Shown in pieces: positions 23,359-32,629 of a stretch of 36,417 bases of DNA. The stretch comes from UBA1858 sp965658595 (lineage in GTDB: Bacteria; Pseudomonadota; Gammaproteobacteria; UBA4575). The DNA lies in assembly GCA_965658595.1 (NCBI GenBank), contig CBFHSW010000047.1:1-36417 (forward strand). Direction: 5' to 3'. Both the position numbers and the translations under genes were made by a program. The first letter of the stretch is position 1. Each line of letters begins with the position of its first letter. Under the pieces are notes generated by a model. The model did not search any database and was not told where the DNA came from. It worked only from the letters and a program-made list of their open reading frames with translations.

Positions 23359-23710
23359 GAGAGTTAATCGAGGCAGTCGCTATTATGCAAATAATAGAGG
23401 AAAGTCCGGGCTCCACAGGGCAGAGCGCCAGGTAACGCCTGGAGGGCGTAAGCCCATGGAAAGTGCAGCAGAAAAGATACCGCCTAATGATTTAGGTAAG
23501 GGTGAAATGGTGCGGTAAGAGCGCACCGCGGTTTTGGTAACAAAATCGGCATGGTAAACCCCGCTTGGAGCAAGACCAAATAGGAGAGCAGGCTTCGCGC
23601 CACATGTGGTCCACATGGCTCTCGGGTAGGTCGCATAAGGTATTTGGTGACAAATATCTCAGATGAATGGCTGTCCACGACAGAACCCGGCTTATTGATT
23701 GACTCTCAAC
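23359..23710 (+). ncRNA. rnpB: RNase P RNA, bacterial class A
   Basis: The catalytic RNA of RNase P, which trims tRNA 5' leaders. Hallmarks are GAGGAAAGTCCGGGCTCCAC (23397-23416), GCCAGGTAACGCCTGG, GGTAAGGGTGAAATGGTGCG, GGTAAGAGCGCACCGCGG, AGATGAATGGCTGTCCACGA and GACAGAACCCGGCTTA near the 3' end. The ends pair: GAGAGTTAATC (23359-23369) with GATTGACTCTC (23697-23707). The order matches the E. coli RNA closely, but the stem that corresponds to P12 is much shorter here (CCTAA/TTAGG around a small loop). Short open frames through this stretch on both strands are not genes. Exact ends are estimated from the terminal pairing. Confidence 0.97.
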
Positions 23711-23849
23711 TACTGCTACTTAAAGTAATCTCTTAACAACGTTATTCAACCCTCTAATCCGCATAAATATTCACTTCAATAATCTTAGCCATATCTCCTA
23801 AGTTACTGTCTTAAAAGGGGAAAACACCCTCTCAATCAGCTGTTTTTGC

Positions 23850-23902
23850 TTGCTTTTTGCTGTACTCGTTCCTATAGTGTGAGAAAGTGGGAAAAAGTGG
23901 TT
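23850..23902 (+). promoter_or_regulatory. dcw cluster promoter with three MraZ boxes
   Basis: A sigma70-like promoter has TTGCTT (23850-23855), a 17-base spacer and TATAGT (23873-23878). Overlapping and following the -10 are three direct repeats at a 10-base period: GTGTGA (23877-23882), GTGGGA (23887-23892) and GTGGTT (23897-23902). This matches the TGGGN repeats with 10-bp period bound by MraZ upstream of mraZ in other bacteria, so the cluster is probably autoregulated by MraZ. The start codon of mraZ is 27 bases beyond the last repeat. Confidence 0.8.
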
Positions 23903-23929
23903 TTTAGTGAATAATTAAGGCAAAAGAAC

Positions 23930-24382
23930 ATGTTTAGAGGTATTACATCAACAACAATCGACGCAAAAGGGCGTATTAGTATCCCCACAAAACACCGTGA
24001 GGAGATTGATGCTGCCTGTGGTGGTCATTTAGTGGTCACCGTCGATATAGATCGTTGTTTGCTTCTATACCCCTTGCCAGAGTGGGAACGTGTTGAAGCT
24101 GAGCTACTCAGTTTACCAAATGCCAGGAAGCAGGTCAGACGATGGCATCGATTATATCTTGGTTATGCGAAGTCTTGCGATGTCGATGGGCAGTCCCGAT
24201 TATTATTACCGACTGAATTGCGTGAGTTTGCTGACTTAAAGAAAAATGTTTTTTTGTTGGGTCAAGGTAATAAATTTGAGCTTTGGGATGAGCAACGTTG
24301 GAATGATAACACTCAGGAATGGTTGGATGATGAAGCCGCTACTGATGATGGTGAATCAGTTCTCGATCGGATTATTTTGTAA
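23930..24382 (+). CDS. mraZ: Transcriptional regulator MraZ
   Basis: MraZ is a ring-forming DNA-binding protein of the AbrB/SpoVT fold that represses the dcw cluster. The 150-residue protein has two half-domains with the family motifs DAKGRISIPTKHREE and DVDGQSRLLLPTELREF. An acidic tail (DDEAATDDGE) ends it. The start has AAGG nine bases upstream. It is the first gene of the cluster and is preceded by its three probable binding boxes; rsmH follows after two bases. Confidence 0.97.
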   Translation: MFRGITSTTIDAKGRISIPTKHREEIDAACGGHLVVTVDIDRCLLLYPLPEWERVEAELLSLPNARKQVRRWHRLYLGYAKSCDVDGQSRLLLPTELREFADLKKNVFLLGQGNKFELWDEQRWNDNTQEWLDDEAATDDGESVLDRIIL

Positions 24383-24384
24383 AC

Positions 24385-25311
24385 ATGTGTGCACAAGCAC
24401 ATGTGCCTGTCATGTTAGAGGAATCAACACAGGCCTTGAGGATTAAGCCAGAGGGTACTTATTTAGATTGTACTTTCGGACGCGGTGGGCACAGTGAGGC
24501 TTTTTTAAAAAGTCTTACTAACAGGGGTCGTCTGTATGTGATCGACCAAGATGAAACAGCTATCCAAACTGCTCATGAGAAATATGGAGAAGATGAGCGA
24601 ATAACGATTTTGCATAATAGTTTTGAAGATCTTGATCAGATAGGGGAGCAATATAATTTGCTAAACAATACTGATGGCATATTTTTTGATCTGGGCGTTT
24701 CTTCACCCCAATTGGATAATGCTGAGCGAGGCTTTAGTTTCACTCAGGATGGCCCATTAGATATGCGTATGAATAACACATGTGGGCAGACCGCTTCACA
24801 GTGGTTAGAGCAATGTTCATTGTCAGAGTTGATTGCCGTGTTACGCAATTATGGTGAGGAGCGATATGCCAAGAAGATAGCCACGCAAATCATATCAGCT
24901 CAGCAGGATAGCCCCCTCACTAGCACTTTGCAGTTAGCTGAGATCATCAAAAGCTGTTATCCCAGACACTATCAGGGCATACACCCCGCCACTCGAAGTT
25001 TTCAGGCGATAAGAATTGCTGTGAACAGAGAGTTAGATGCTCTTTCCAGTGCCTTGCATACAGCGTATCAACTATTAAAAACCTCAGGAATTATGGCAGT
25101 CATTAGTTTTCATTCTCTAGAGGATCGAATGGTTAAACGTTTTATTCGCGATACTGTGCCTAAAGCGTTAGCAAAACTTCCAATCCCCCATCAGCCTGCA
25201 CTGCATCTTAAGCCGATGGGTAAATTACAGCGTCCATCAGAACAAGAAATTGATATGAATCCGCGCTCTAGAAGTGCTCGCCTTAGAGTGGCACAGAAGG
25301 TGTTCGAATGA
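24385..25311 (+). CDS. rsmH: 16S rRNA (cytosine1402-N4)-methyltransferase RsmH
   Basis: RsmH (MraW) methylates N4 of C1402 in 16S rRNA. The 308-residue protein opens AHVPVMLEES and has the SAM-binding LDCTFGRGGHSEAFL, then FDLGVSSPQLDNAERGFSF and GPLDMRMN, and the late VISFHSLEDRMVKRFI. The ATG at 24385 lies inside a 7-bp inverted repeat (24383-24389 with 24398-24404), so the start may be folded away unless ribosomes arrive from mraZ, whose stop is two bases before. It overlaps ftsL by four bases (ATGA). Confidence 0.97.
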   Translation: MCAQAHVPVMLEESTQALRIKPEGTYLDCTFGRGGHSEAFLKSLTNRGRLYVIDQDETAIQTAHEKYGEDERITILHNSFEDLDQIGEQYNLLNNTDGIFFDLGVSSPQLDNAERGFSFTQDGPLDMRMNNTCGQTASQWLEQCSLSELIAVLRNYGEERYAKKIATQIISAQQDSPLTSTLQLAEIIKSCYPRHYQGIHPATRSFQAIRIAVNRELDALSSALHTAYQLLKTSGIMAVISFHSLEDRMVKRFIRDTVPKALAKLPIPHQPALHLKPMGKLQRPSEQEIDMNPRSRSARLRVAQKVFE

Positions 25312-25574
25312 GTTTGCGTTTCTTTATTGGTATTTATCTATGCGTGGTCATGGCTGCATCTGGGCTTGCTTACAGTAAGCATTTGCAGCGACGTTATTTT
25401 ATTGAGTTACAAGCATTACAGCTTAATCACAATAAATTACAAACAGAATGGGAGCAGCTTTTGTTAGAAGAGAGTGCTTGGTCGAATGAAATGCGTATAG
25501 AAAAAATAGCTACACAAAAATTGGGCATGCAGACGTTAGATTACTCTGACCTTGTAATGTTGGAATTAGACTAG
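25308..25574 (+). CDS. ftsL: Cell division protein FtsL
   Basis: FtsL is a small bitopic division protein that forms a coiled coil with FtsB and links to FtsQ and FtsI. The 88-residue product has a short cytoplasmic start, one membrane helix (residues 4-22) and a periplasmic helix ELQALQLNHNKLQTEWEQLL, then the IEKIATQKLGMQTLD segment typical of FtsL. It overlaps rsmH by four bases and precedes ftsI by 15. Confidence 0.93.
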   Translation: MSLRFFIGIYLCVVMAASGLAYSKHLQRRYFIELQALQLNHNKLQTEWEQLLLEESAWSNEMRIEKIATQKLGMQTLDYSDLVMLELD

Positions 25575-25589
25575 CTGGAATTTGATTAA

Positions 25590-27302
25590 ATGAAAAAAGC
25601 AAACATCAATATGTTTCAAGGCCGCCGATATTTGGCGTTGGCTTTGATATTGCTTATTTTCATGGTGCTATTCATGCGTGCCATACAGCTGCAATGGTTA
25701 GAGGCAGATTTTTATGAGCAAAAAGGTGTAAAAACACAAGTGGGCGTCGTGGAAATGCCTGCTCATCGTGGTGTGATTAACGACCGTTTTGGTGAGGCAT
25801 TAGCGATTAGCACCCCCGTGTATTCGATTTCTGCTAATCCAAGAGTTATTAAGCATAATTCACACTCCATTAAATTAGCTTCCACTATCTTGCAACTTGA
25901 TGAAGCACAATTATTTCACAAGATACAACAAAGAGCCGACAAATATTTTGTCTACCTTAAAAGACATGTGCCACCTGATGTAGCTGAAGCTATTCAAGAA
26001 CAGGCGTTGGCTGGCATTTCTGTGAGTGAGGAATACCGGCGTTATTACCCTGCGGGTGAAATGTTAGCGCATGTGGTAGGTCTAACGAATATTGATGGAA
26101 AAGGTATTGAAGGCATAGAGCATGCTTACGATGATTGGTTGCATGGTGAGCCAGGTAGTAAGCGAGTTATTAAAGATGGGCGCAGACAGGTGATTGCAGA
26201 TGTTGAATTGATAGAATCTGCTAAGGAAGGTAGAGAATTACAATTATCCATAGATAAGCGTATTCAATATCTTGCTTATAGGGAGTTGCGTAAGGCACTA
26301 AAAAAACATGTAGCAAAATCTGGTTCTGTAGTCGTGCTATCTGTTGATACAGGTGAGATATTGGCAATGACAAATTTACCAGTATTCAATCCTAATGATC
26401 GACGTTATGCCAAACATGATGAAATGCGAAATCGCGCCATCACTGATCGTTTTGAACCGGGTTCAACTATTAAGCCATTTTTGATTGCAGCTAAATTGGA
26501 GTCTGATTTTGATCAAATCAGAAGTCAGATTGATACTGCACCAGGGTCTTATCAATATGGTGAGCTAGAAGTTAAAGATGCTAGGGATTATGGTCGGATT
26601 GGATTATCCACCTTGGTAGCTAAGTCGAGTAATGTGGGTGCGGTTAAAATTGCATTGAGCATGGATCCTGCACAAATCTGGTCAGTCTATCAAGGGGTTG
26701 GATTTGGTCAGTTGAGTGGCTCGGGGATTACAGGTGAAAATGAAGGTGAATTAAAGAATCATACTGAATGGAACAAATTGCAGCATGCTACTATTGCATA
26801 TGGTTATGGTTTAAGCGCCACGACGTTGCAGCTGGCGCGCGCATACTCAGTGTTTGCAAATCGTGGAATTCTATATCCTGTCTCATTTATAGCCCAGCAA
26901 GAATCTCCACAAGGGGTTCGTGTGATGTCTTCACAAACTGCACAAGCGGTTTTGCATATGATGCAGTCAGTCGTGTCTGCTGGAGGTACCGGAAGTCGTG
27001 CGCGTATGAAAGCTTATTCCTCGGCGGGTAAAACGGGCACCTCTAAGAAATCTATTAAAGGTGGTTACTCTGATACAAACTATGTGGCTTTGTTTGCAGG
27101 CCTAGCACCTTTCAAGCAACCAAAGATAGTTGTCGTTGTCATGGTCGACACCCCTACCCGAAATGGTTATTCGGGTGGACAGGTGGCAGCGCCTGTATTT
27201 GCTAATATCGCTGAAGGCGCACTCAGATTAATGAACATAGTGCCAGATCAGATCAATGCTAATGAAGGACAGATGGTATTAGCTGAGGGTGGGCTCAAAT
27301 GA
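25590..27302 (+). CDS. ftsI: Septal peptidoglycan transpeptidase FtsI (PBP3)
   Basis: FtsI is the septum-specific penicillin-binding protein. The 570-residue protein has one N-terminal membrane helix (residues 14-31), a dimerisation domain with MPAHRGVINDRFG, and a C-terminal transpeptidase domain. Its active-site motifs are SxxK at Ser292-Lys295 (PGSTIKPF), SxN at Ser346-Asn348 (KSSNVG) and KTG in SAGKTGTSKKS near the C-terminus. Its length fits the family. It overlaps murE by four bases. Confidence 0.97.
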   Translation: MKKANINMFQGRRYLALALILLIFMVLFMRAIQLQWLEADFYEQKGVKTQVGVVEMPAHRGVINDRFGEALAISTPVYSISANPRVIKHNSHSIKLASTILQLDEAQLFHKIQQRADKYFVYLKRHVPPDVAEAIQEQALAGISVSEEYRRYYPAGEMLAHVVGLTNIDGKGIEGIEHAYDDWLHGEPGSKRVIKDGRRQVIADVELIESAKEGRELQLSIDKRIQYLAYRELRKALKKHVAKSGSVVVLSVDTGEILAMTNLPVFNPNDRRYAKHDEMRNRAITDRFEPGSTIKPFLIAAKLESDFDQIRSQIDTAPGSYQYGELEVKDARDYGRIGLSTLVAKSSNVGAVKIALSMDPAQIWSVYQGVGFGQLSGSGITGENEGELKNHTEWNKLQHATIAYGYGLSATTLQLARAYSVFANRGILYPVSFIAQQESPQGVRVMSSQTAQAVLHMMQSVVSAGGTGSRARMKAYSSAGKTGTSKKSIKGGYSDTNYVALFAGLAPFKQPKIVVVVMVDTPTRNGYSGGQVAAPVFANIAEGALRLMNIVPDQINANEGQMVLAEGGLK

Positions 27303-28798
27303 TGACTCATCAAAATAAACCGTCTGCAAAAATCTCAGAGTTGTTGTCTGAGTGGTTATCGCAAGAGCCATGTCAGGATGTGAGGGTGAGTGGTATATCT
27401 GAATATAGTCCTGATACACAAATGGGTGATTTGTTTTTAGCGATTACAGATAGTCGCTATGTTGATCATGCGATTAGTATGGGTGCAGTCGCGATAGTAT
27501 GTGATAACGAAATTAACACAGCTATAGAGGCTTTAATTGAAAAGCAGCAGTTAAATATTCCTGTATTTTCGATACCAGATTTGTCCGCGCATAAACATCA
27601 AATCATTGAACGCTTTTATCAACAAAAAAATCATCTATTACAAACGGTCGCCATTACTGGCACAGATGGAAAAACTTCAGTCGCTCATTTACTAGTGCAA
27701 GCTTTAGATACTATGGGTGGACGCAATGGATTGATCGGCACTCTGGGTTGTGGTTATTTGAATGCTCTAACGAGTAGCCATCATACTACACCGTCTACAG
27801 CAAGAATCGCTCGTGAATATCAACAATTTGACTCTGATGGATGTAAAGTCGTTGCTATCGAAGCCTCTTCACATGGGATAAAACAGCAGCGATTAAAAAA
27901 CACTCCTATTCATACAGCAGTGCTGACCAATATCACGCGTGATCATCTCGACTACCACAAGACCATTAAAGATTATGTGCAAGCAAAAGCACAATTGTTT
28001 TTTACTCATCACCCAGAAAATGCGGTCATTAATATTGATGATGATATGGGTAAACAATGGGTGCAAGAACTTGGCTCGCAATTAAATATTATTACTTTCT
28101 CTGCCGACAATCCTAAGGCGGATATCAGCCTCAAGCAAGCACGCTATCATGCGCAGGGTATGGATATAGAGGTGAGCTTGCAGGGCAAGAATTATCACTT
28201 GAGTGTTTCGTTGTATGGGCCATTCAATGTATTGAATATTTTAGCTGTAATGGCTGTATTAAAAAGTTTAGGTAAGTCTGACATTCAAATTATACGAGCT
28301 TTGGAAGGTATCCAATCTGTCCCTGGTCGTATGCAATCTGTTAAGAATGAAAAAATGCGTTCTGTATTTGTAGATTATGCCCATACACCAGCCGCTCTGT
28401 TAGCAGCTATTAATGCCGTGCGAGAGCACTGTAATGGGCGTTTAATCTGTGTGTTTGGTTGCGGTGGTGATCGAGATCAGGGTAAGCGTTCTCAGATGGG
28501 TGAGGTGGCCAGTCGATATGCTGACGAAGTGATTATCACTTCAGATAATCCACGCCATGAAAAACCACAAGATATTATTGATGCAATCGTAAATGGTTGT
28601 GTGAGTCGTAAAAATGTCCATCAAATTGAGTTGCGTGAACAGGCAATCGCCTATGCGTTAGAAACCTCGCAAGTCCACGATGCCATACTGATTGCAGGCA
28701 AAGGGCATGAGAAACTTCAATTTATTGGTGATCAGGCGATTGCTTTTGACGATGTGTTAGTCGCCCAGCAAACATTGCATGAGGTGGCATATGGATAG
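27299..28798 (+). CDS. murE: UDP-MurNAc-tripeptide ligase MurE (meso-diaminopimelate type)
   Basis: MurE adds the third residue to the peptidoglycan stem peptide. The 499-residue protein has the ATP-binding loop AITGTDGKTSVAHLL and the HHTTPSTARIAREYQ substrate segment. The SDNPRHEKP motif, in which Asp-Asn-Pro-Arg marks meso-diaminopimelate rather than lysine, fits a Gram-negative wall. YAHTPAALLAAI is also typical. Two ATGs in a row start the gene (27299 and 27302), overlapping the ftsI stop; murF overlaps its end. Confidence 0.97.
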   Translation: MMTHQNKPSAKISELLSEWLSQEPCQDVRVSGISEYSPDTQMGDLFLAITDSRYVDHAISMGAVAIVCDNEINTAIEALIEKQQLNIPVFSIPDLSAHKHQIIERFYQQKNHLLQTVAITGTDGKTSVAHLLVQALDTMGGRNGLIGTLGCGYLNALTSSHHTTPSTARIAREYQQFDSDGCKVVAIEASSHGIKQQRLKNTPIHTAVLTNITRDHLDYHKTIKDYVQAKAQLFFTHHPENAVINIDDDMGKQWVQELGSQLNIITFSADNPKADISLKQARYHAQGMDIEVSLQGKNYHLSVSLYGPFNVLNILAVMAVLKSLGKSDIQIIRALEGIQSVPGRMQSVKNEKMRSVFVDYAHTPAALLAAINAVREHCNGRLICVFGCGGDRDQGKRSQMGEVASRYADEVIITSDNPRHEKPQDIIDAIVNGCVSRKNVHQIELREQAIAYALETSQVHDAILIAGKGHEKLQFIGDQAIAFDDVLVAQQTLHEVAYG

Positions 28799-30134
28799 TC
28801 ATCTTTTATTGAGTGATATCGCTAAGATGGCACAGGGTCAATTGTTAGGTGCTGATATGAGTGTTAGTGCATTCACGACTGACACACGTCAGTTACGAGC
28901 AGGAGATTTGTTCATCGCTCTGTGTGGTGAGAACTTTGACGGACATGATTTTATAAATGCTGAATTATCAGCGCAGGCTGGCGCTTTATTTGTACATCGT
29001 GAGGTGGATTCAACTCTACCCAAAGTGATAGTGGAAGATACTTTAAAAGGATTATCTCATTGGGCGCAAGCTTGGCGTGATGAGGTTGATCCATGTGTGA
29101 TTGCTGTCACCGGTAGTAATGGTAAGACCACGGTAAAACAAATGCTCCGAAGTGTTTTTTCACAAGCAGGTAAGACGAGTAGTACCCAAGGCAATCTAAA
29201 CAATCATATTGGTGTGCCACTGACGTTACTACAGTGTGAGCGAGATGATGCATATGCAGTGATTGAAATGGGTGCTAATCATATTGGTGAAATCGATCAT
29301 TTAAGCCGTATGGCAAAGCCCAACATTGCCATTATTACCAATGCTGGTCCCGCACATTTGGAAGGCTTTGGATCATTAGAAGGGGTAGCCCAAGGGAAAG
29401 GCGAGATCATTAATGGCCTTCAAAGTCCAGGTCATATCATTCTCAATGCTGATGATGAGTATTGCTCATATTGGCTCGACAAAGCTCAACACATGAATGC
29501 TGTGACATTTGGGTTTTCGCAGCAGGCAAACATTCGTGGAGAATTAAATGGTCAGCAATTAACGGCCTTTATTGATCAACACAGTGTCACCATTAGCTTG
29601 CCATTACTAGGTCGACATAATGCTTGTAATGCATTGGCAGTGATCGCAGCAGCACACATAGCTGGTCTGTCGACACAACAAATCCAACAGGGTCTGGAGA
29701 ACATGCAACAAGCTGATGCACGCTTGGAGTTAAAACCAGCACTGCATGGGGCTCAAATTATTGATGATAGTTATAACGCTAATCCAGCTTCACTAGCGGC
29801 AGCTATTCAGGTGTTATGTGCACATTCTAAGCAAGCATGGCTGGTGTTAGGGGATATGGGTGAGCTTGGAAATGAAGAGCAGGCTATGCATAGGCAGATG
29901 GGTGAGTTAGCTAAAACAGCCGGTATAAAAAAGTTATTTGCTTTAGGTGAATTAAGTCGTCATGCCGTTGAGGGTTTTGGTGAAGGGGGTGTTCATTTTG
30001 AGAATCATGAAAAACTCAGCGATGCCTTAATAGATCAGCTCAATGCAGACTGTAGTGTGTTGGTAAAGGGGTCGCGATCAATGCGCATGGAAAAAATAGT
30101 CGATGCTATGACAGATCCTAAATCGTTGCATTAA
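28791..30134 (+). CDS. murF: UDP-MurNAc-pentapeptide ligase MurF
   Basis: MurF adds D-Ala-D-Ala to UDP-MurNAc-tripeptide. From the ATG at 28791 the protein is 447 residues; an in-frame ATG at 28779 lacks a ribosome binding site, whereas AGGTGG precedes the later one. Motifs are AVTGSNGKTTVKQML, EMGANHIGEIDHL, LLGRHNACNALAVIAAA and DDSYNANPASLAAAI. The start overlaps the end of murE by eight bases, implying coupling. mraY follows after 12 bases. Confidence 0.96.
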   Translation: MDSHLLLSDIAKMAQGQLLGADMSVSAFTTDTRQLRAGDLFIALCGENFDGHDFINAELSAQAGALFVHREVDSTLPKVIVEDTLKGLSHWAQAWRDEVDPCVIAVTGSNGKTTVKQMLRSVFSQAGKTSSTQGNLNNHIGVPLTLLQCERDDAYAVIEMGANHIGEIDHLSRMAKPNIAIITNAGPAHLEGFGSLEGVAQGKGEIINGLQSPGHIILNADDEYCSYWLDKAQHMNAVTFGFSQQANIRGELNGQQLTAFIDQHSVTISLPLLGRHNACNALAVIAAAHIAGLSTQQIQQGLENMQQADARLELKPALHGAQIIDDSYNANPASLAAAIQVLCAHSKQAWLVLGDMGELGNEEQAMHRQMGELAKTAGIKKLFALGELSRHAVEGFGEGGVHFENHEKLSDALIDQLNADCSVLVKGSRSMRMEKIVDAMTDPKSLH

Positions 30135-30146
30135 ACAGAGAGATAT

Positions 30147-31229
30147 ATGCTTTTATATTTATTTGAATATTTAGAACAGTTTAACAGCTCATTCAATTTG
30201 TTTGGCTACTTAACACTGCGCTCTATATTAAGTGTTTTAACAGCGCTGATTATTTGTTTTATTGCTGGTCCAATGATGATTAAACGTTTCACTGATCATA
30301 GTATTAAGCAAAGCATTCGTGAGGACGGGCCTGCAACGCATCATCTCAAAGCTGGCACTCCAACTATGGGGGGTGTGTTTTTATTGCTGGGGGTCTTAGT
30401 AAGTACTTTGCTGTGGGGGGATTTATCTAATCGCTATGTTTGGATTGTTTGTTTTGTAACATTTTCCTATGGCGCGATAGGTGCTTTTGACGATATTAAG
30501 AAACTAGTTAAAGGTAATGGCGAAGGAATCTCAGCCCGACTGAAATTTTTCCTACAATCAGTTGTTGGAATTATTACGGCTTACTGGTTATTCAGTAGCG
30601 CCCAAACGGCCGCTGAAACCAGTTTATATGTGCCTTTCTTTAAAGATGTGATCATACAGATGGGGCCATGGTTTATGGTGCTCTCTTATTTTGTCATTGT
30701 AGGCTCAAGTAATGCGGTCAACTTGACTGATGGCTTAGATGGTCTAGCTATCATGCCCACTGTTATGGTGGCTGGAGCATTGGGAGTGTTTGCATATCTT
30801 AGTGGACATTCTGCATTTTCTGAATATCTCGCTATTCCTTATTTGCCGCTAGCAGGTGAGCTCATTATATTTTGTGCAGCAATCGTCGGTGCTGGCCTGG
30901 GATTTTTATGGTTCAACACTTATCCCGCTCAAGTGTTCATGGGAGATGTGGGCGCTTTGTCTTTAGGCGCTGCTCTTGGCGTGGTGGCTATCTTGGTTAG
31001 GCAAGAAATTGTATTAGTGATTATGGGTGGAGTATTTGTAGTAGAGACAGTCTCGGTGATGATGCAAGTTGCATCTTACAAATTGACAGGTAAACGAATA
31101 TTTAAAATGGCTCCATTGCATCATCATTTTGAATTGCGAGGATGGCCAGAGCCAAAAGTGATTGTACGCTTTTGGATTATCACCATTATTTTAGTATTGA
31201 TCGGTTTATCCACATTAAAGATTAGGTGA
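30147..31229 (+). CDS. mraY: Phospho-MurNAc-pentapeptide translocase MraY
   Basis: MraY makes lipid I by transferring phospho-MurNAc-pentapeptide to undecaprenyl phosphate in the inner membrane. The 360-residue protein has about ten membrane helices. Family motifs are HHLKAGTPTMGGVFLL, AIGAFDDIKKLVKGN (the Asp-Asp pair), NAVNLTDGLDGLA, MGDVGALSLGAALG and the MAPLHHHFELRGWPE histidine cluster. GAGAG precedes the ATG. It sits six bases before murD. Confidence 0.98.
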   Translation: MLLYLFEYLEQFNSSFNLFGYLTLRSILSVLTALIICFIAGPMMIKRFTDHSIKQSIREDGPATHHLKAGTPTMGGVFLLLGVLVSTLLWGDLSNRYVWIVCFVTFSYGAIGAFDDIKKLVKGNGEGISARLKFFLQSVVGIITAYWLFSSAQTAAETSLYVPFFKDVIIQMGPWFMVLSYFVIVGSSNAVNLTDGLDGLAIMPTVMVAGALGVFAYLSGHSAFSEYLAIPYLPLAGELIIFCAAIVGAGLGFLWFNTYPAQVFMGDVGALSLGAALGVVAILVRQEIVLVIMGGVFVVETVSVMMQVASYKLTGKRIFKMAPLHHHFELRGWPEPKVIVRFWIITIILVLIGLSTLKIR

Positions 31230-31234
31230 TTTAA

Positions 31235-32629
31235 GTGAATCAATACGCCATGCAGAATACTGATATCAACTACCTAGTGATGGGTGCAGGAGTCACGGGC
31301 CTGTCGGTGGTATCGTTTTTGCGTGCGCAAGGAAATTGTGTTCGTGTGATGGATAGTCGTGAGTTACCACCCAATGCCAATAAGATTAAAGCATTGTTGA
31401 AACCTAATGATATATGTTTCGGCGAATTCAAATGGGAGTGGCTGGAGCATACGGATGTGTTAGTGGTTAGTCCTGGTATAGACAGCCATCAACCACCTAT
31501 TCAAACTGCTTGTCAACGTGGTGTTAAAGTAATTGGAGATATTGAGTTATTTGCACAAGCGGCTGAGCGACCATACATTGCTATCACTGGTTCAAATGGT
31601 AAAACGACAGTAACAACTTTAGTCACAGAGTTACTCCAAAGCCAAGGAATTAAGGCTAAAGCTGGAGCTAACATTGGTGAGCCAGCATTAGAACTTCTCT
31701 CTGATGATAATACTGAAATATATGTATTAGAGTTGTCTAGCTTTCAATTAGAGACCTGTCATTCTTTACGAGCTAGTTCAGCAGTCGTGCTTAATGTTAG
31801 CAATGATCATCTCGATCGACATGCAGATATAGATGAGTATAAAGCTATTAAATGTTCTATTTATAAACATGCGCAACGCCAAATATTTTCACGACTAGAA
31901 GATTGTCGACAATTTAATCAGCAAGCGATTAAACAACAAGTCAGTGAGCAAGACTCAACTCACACTAGTTTTGGTTTTGATAAACCTGAGTCTGGTCATT
32001 ATGGATGTGTGTCTGATCATCAAGGACGTCAGTGGTTAGCCTGTGGAGATGAAAAAATCATGCCTACAGATCAAATTCCCTTGGTGGGTGAAGTAGGTAA
32101 ACTTAATGTATTGGCAGCTCTGGCCATTGCGGCGCCATATCTTAGCGACATGCCGAGTGCTGTTGAAACCATCAGAGCGTTCAAAGGTCTGCCGCATCGT
32201 TGTCAAAGAGTTGCTAAGTACAATGATGTGACTTGGATCAATGATAGTAAGGCGACTAATATTGGTGCCACTCTAGCTGCTATAGAAGGGCTAGAGCGTC
32301 CATTAATATTATTGTTGGGTGGTGTACATAAAGGTGGTGCAGTAGAGTGTTTAATACCCGCTATCACTAATAAAGTTAGACAAGTAATTGTGTATGGGCG
32401 TGATGCTGATATTTTCCGGCAAGCATTAGCTGAGCATGTCCAGACTGAGCAAGTGCAGACACTACAACAAGCAGTCACAAAAGCATATAACACTGCCGTG
32501 GCTGATGATACGGTTTTATTATCACCCGCGTGTGCAAGCTTTGATAGCTTCGATAATTATATGCACAGAGGTGATGTCTTTAGTCAGTCAGTACAAGCAT
32601 GTATGAGGGGCAGTTATGATGCGTGCTGA
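31235..32629 (+). CDS. murD: UDP-MurNAc-L-alanine:D-glutamate ligase MurD
   Basis: MurD adds D-glutamate to UDP-MurNAc-L-alanine. The 464-residue protein starts with GTG at 31235 (AGGTGA five bases before), then VMGAGVTGLSVVSFLRAQG, the ATP loop AITGSNGKTTVTTLV, VLNVSNDHLDRHADIDEY and a late LLLGGVHKGG. The end LSPACASFDSFDNYMHRGD is typical of MurD. ftsW overlaps its last 14 bases. Confidence 0.96.
   Translation: MNQYAMQNTDINYLVMGAGVTGLSVVSFLRAQGNCVRVMDSRELPPNANKIKALLKPNDICFGEFKWEWLEHTDVLVVSPGIDSHQPPIQTACQRGVKVIGDIELFAQAAERPYIAITGSNGKTTVTTLVTELLQSQGIKAKAGANIGEPALELLSDDNTEIYVLELSSFQLETCHSLRASSAVVLNVSNDHLDRHADIDEYKAIKCSIYKHAQRQIFSRLEDCRQFNQQAIKQQVSEQDSTHTSFGFDKPESGHYGCVSDHQGRQWLACGDEKIMPTDQIPLVGEVGKLNVLAALAIAAPYLSDMPSAVETIRAFKGLPHRCQRVAKYNDVTWINDSKATNIGATLAAIEGLERPLILLLGGVHKGGAVECLIPAITNKVRQVIVYGRDADIFRQALAEHVQTEQVQTLQQAVTKAYNTAVADDTVLLSPACASFDSFDNYMHRGDVFSQSVQACMRGSYDAC

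Noticed and set aside
23321..23678. Open reading frames on both strands of about 62-77 codons
   Set aside because: They lie in the RNase P RNA gene, whose conserved core and end pairing explain the sequence.
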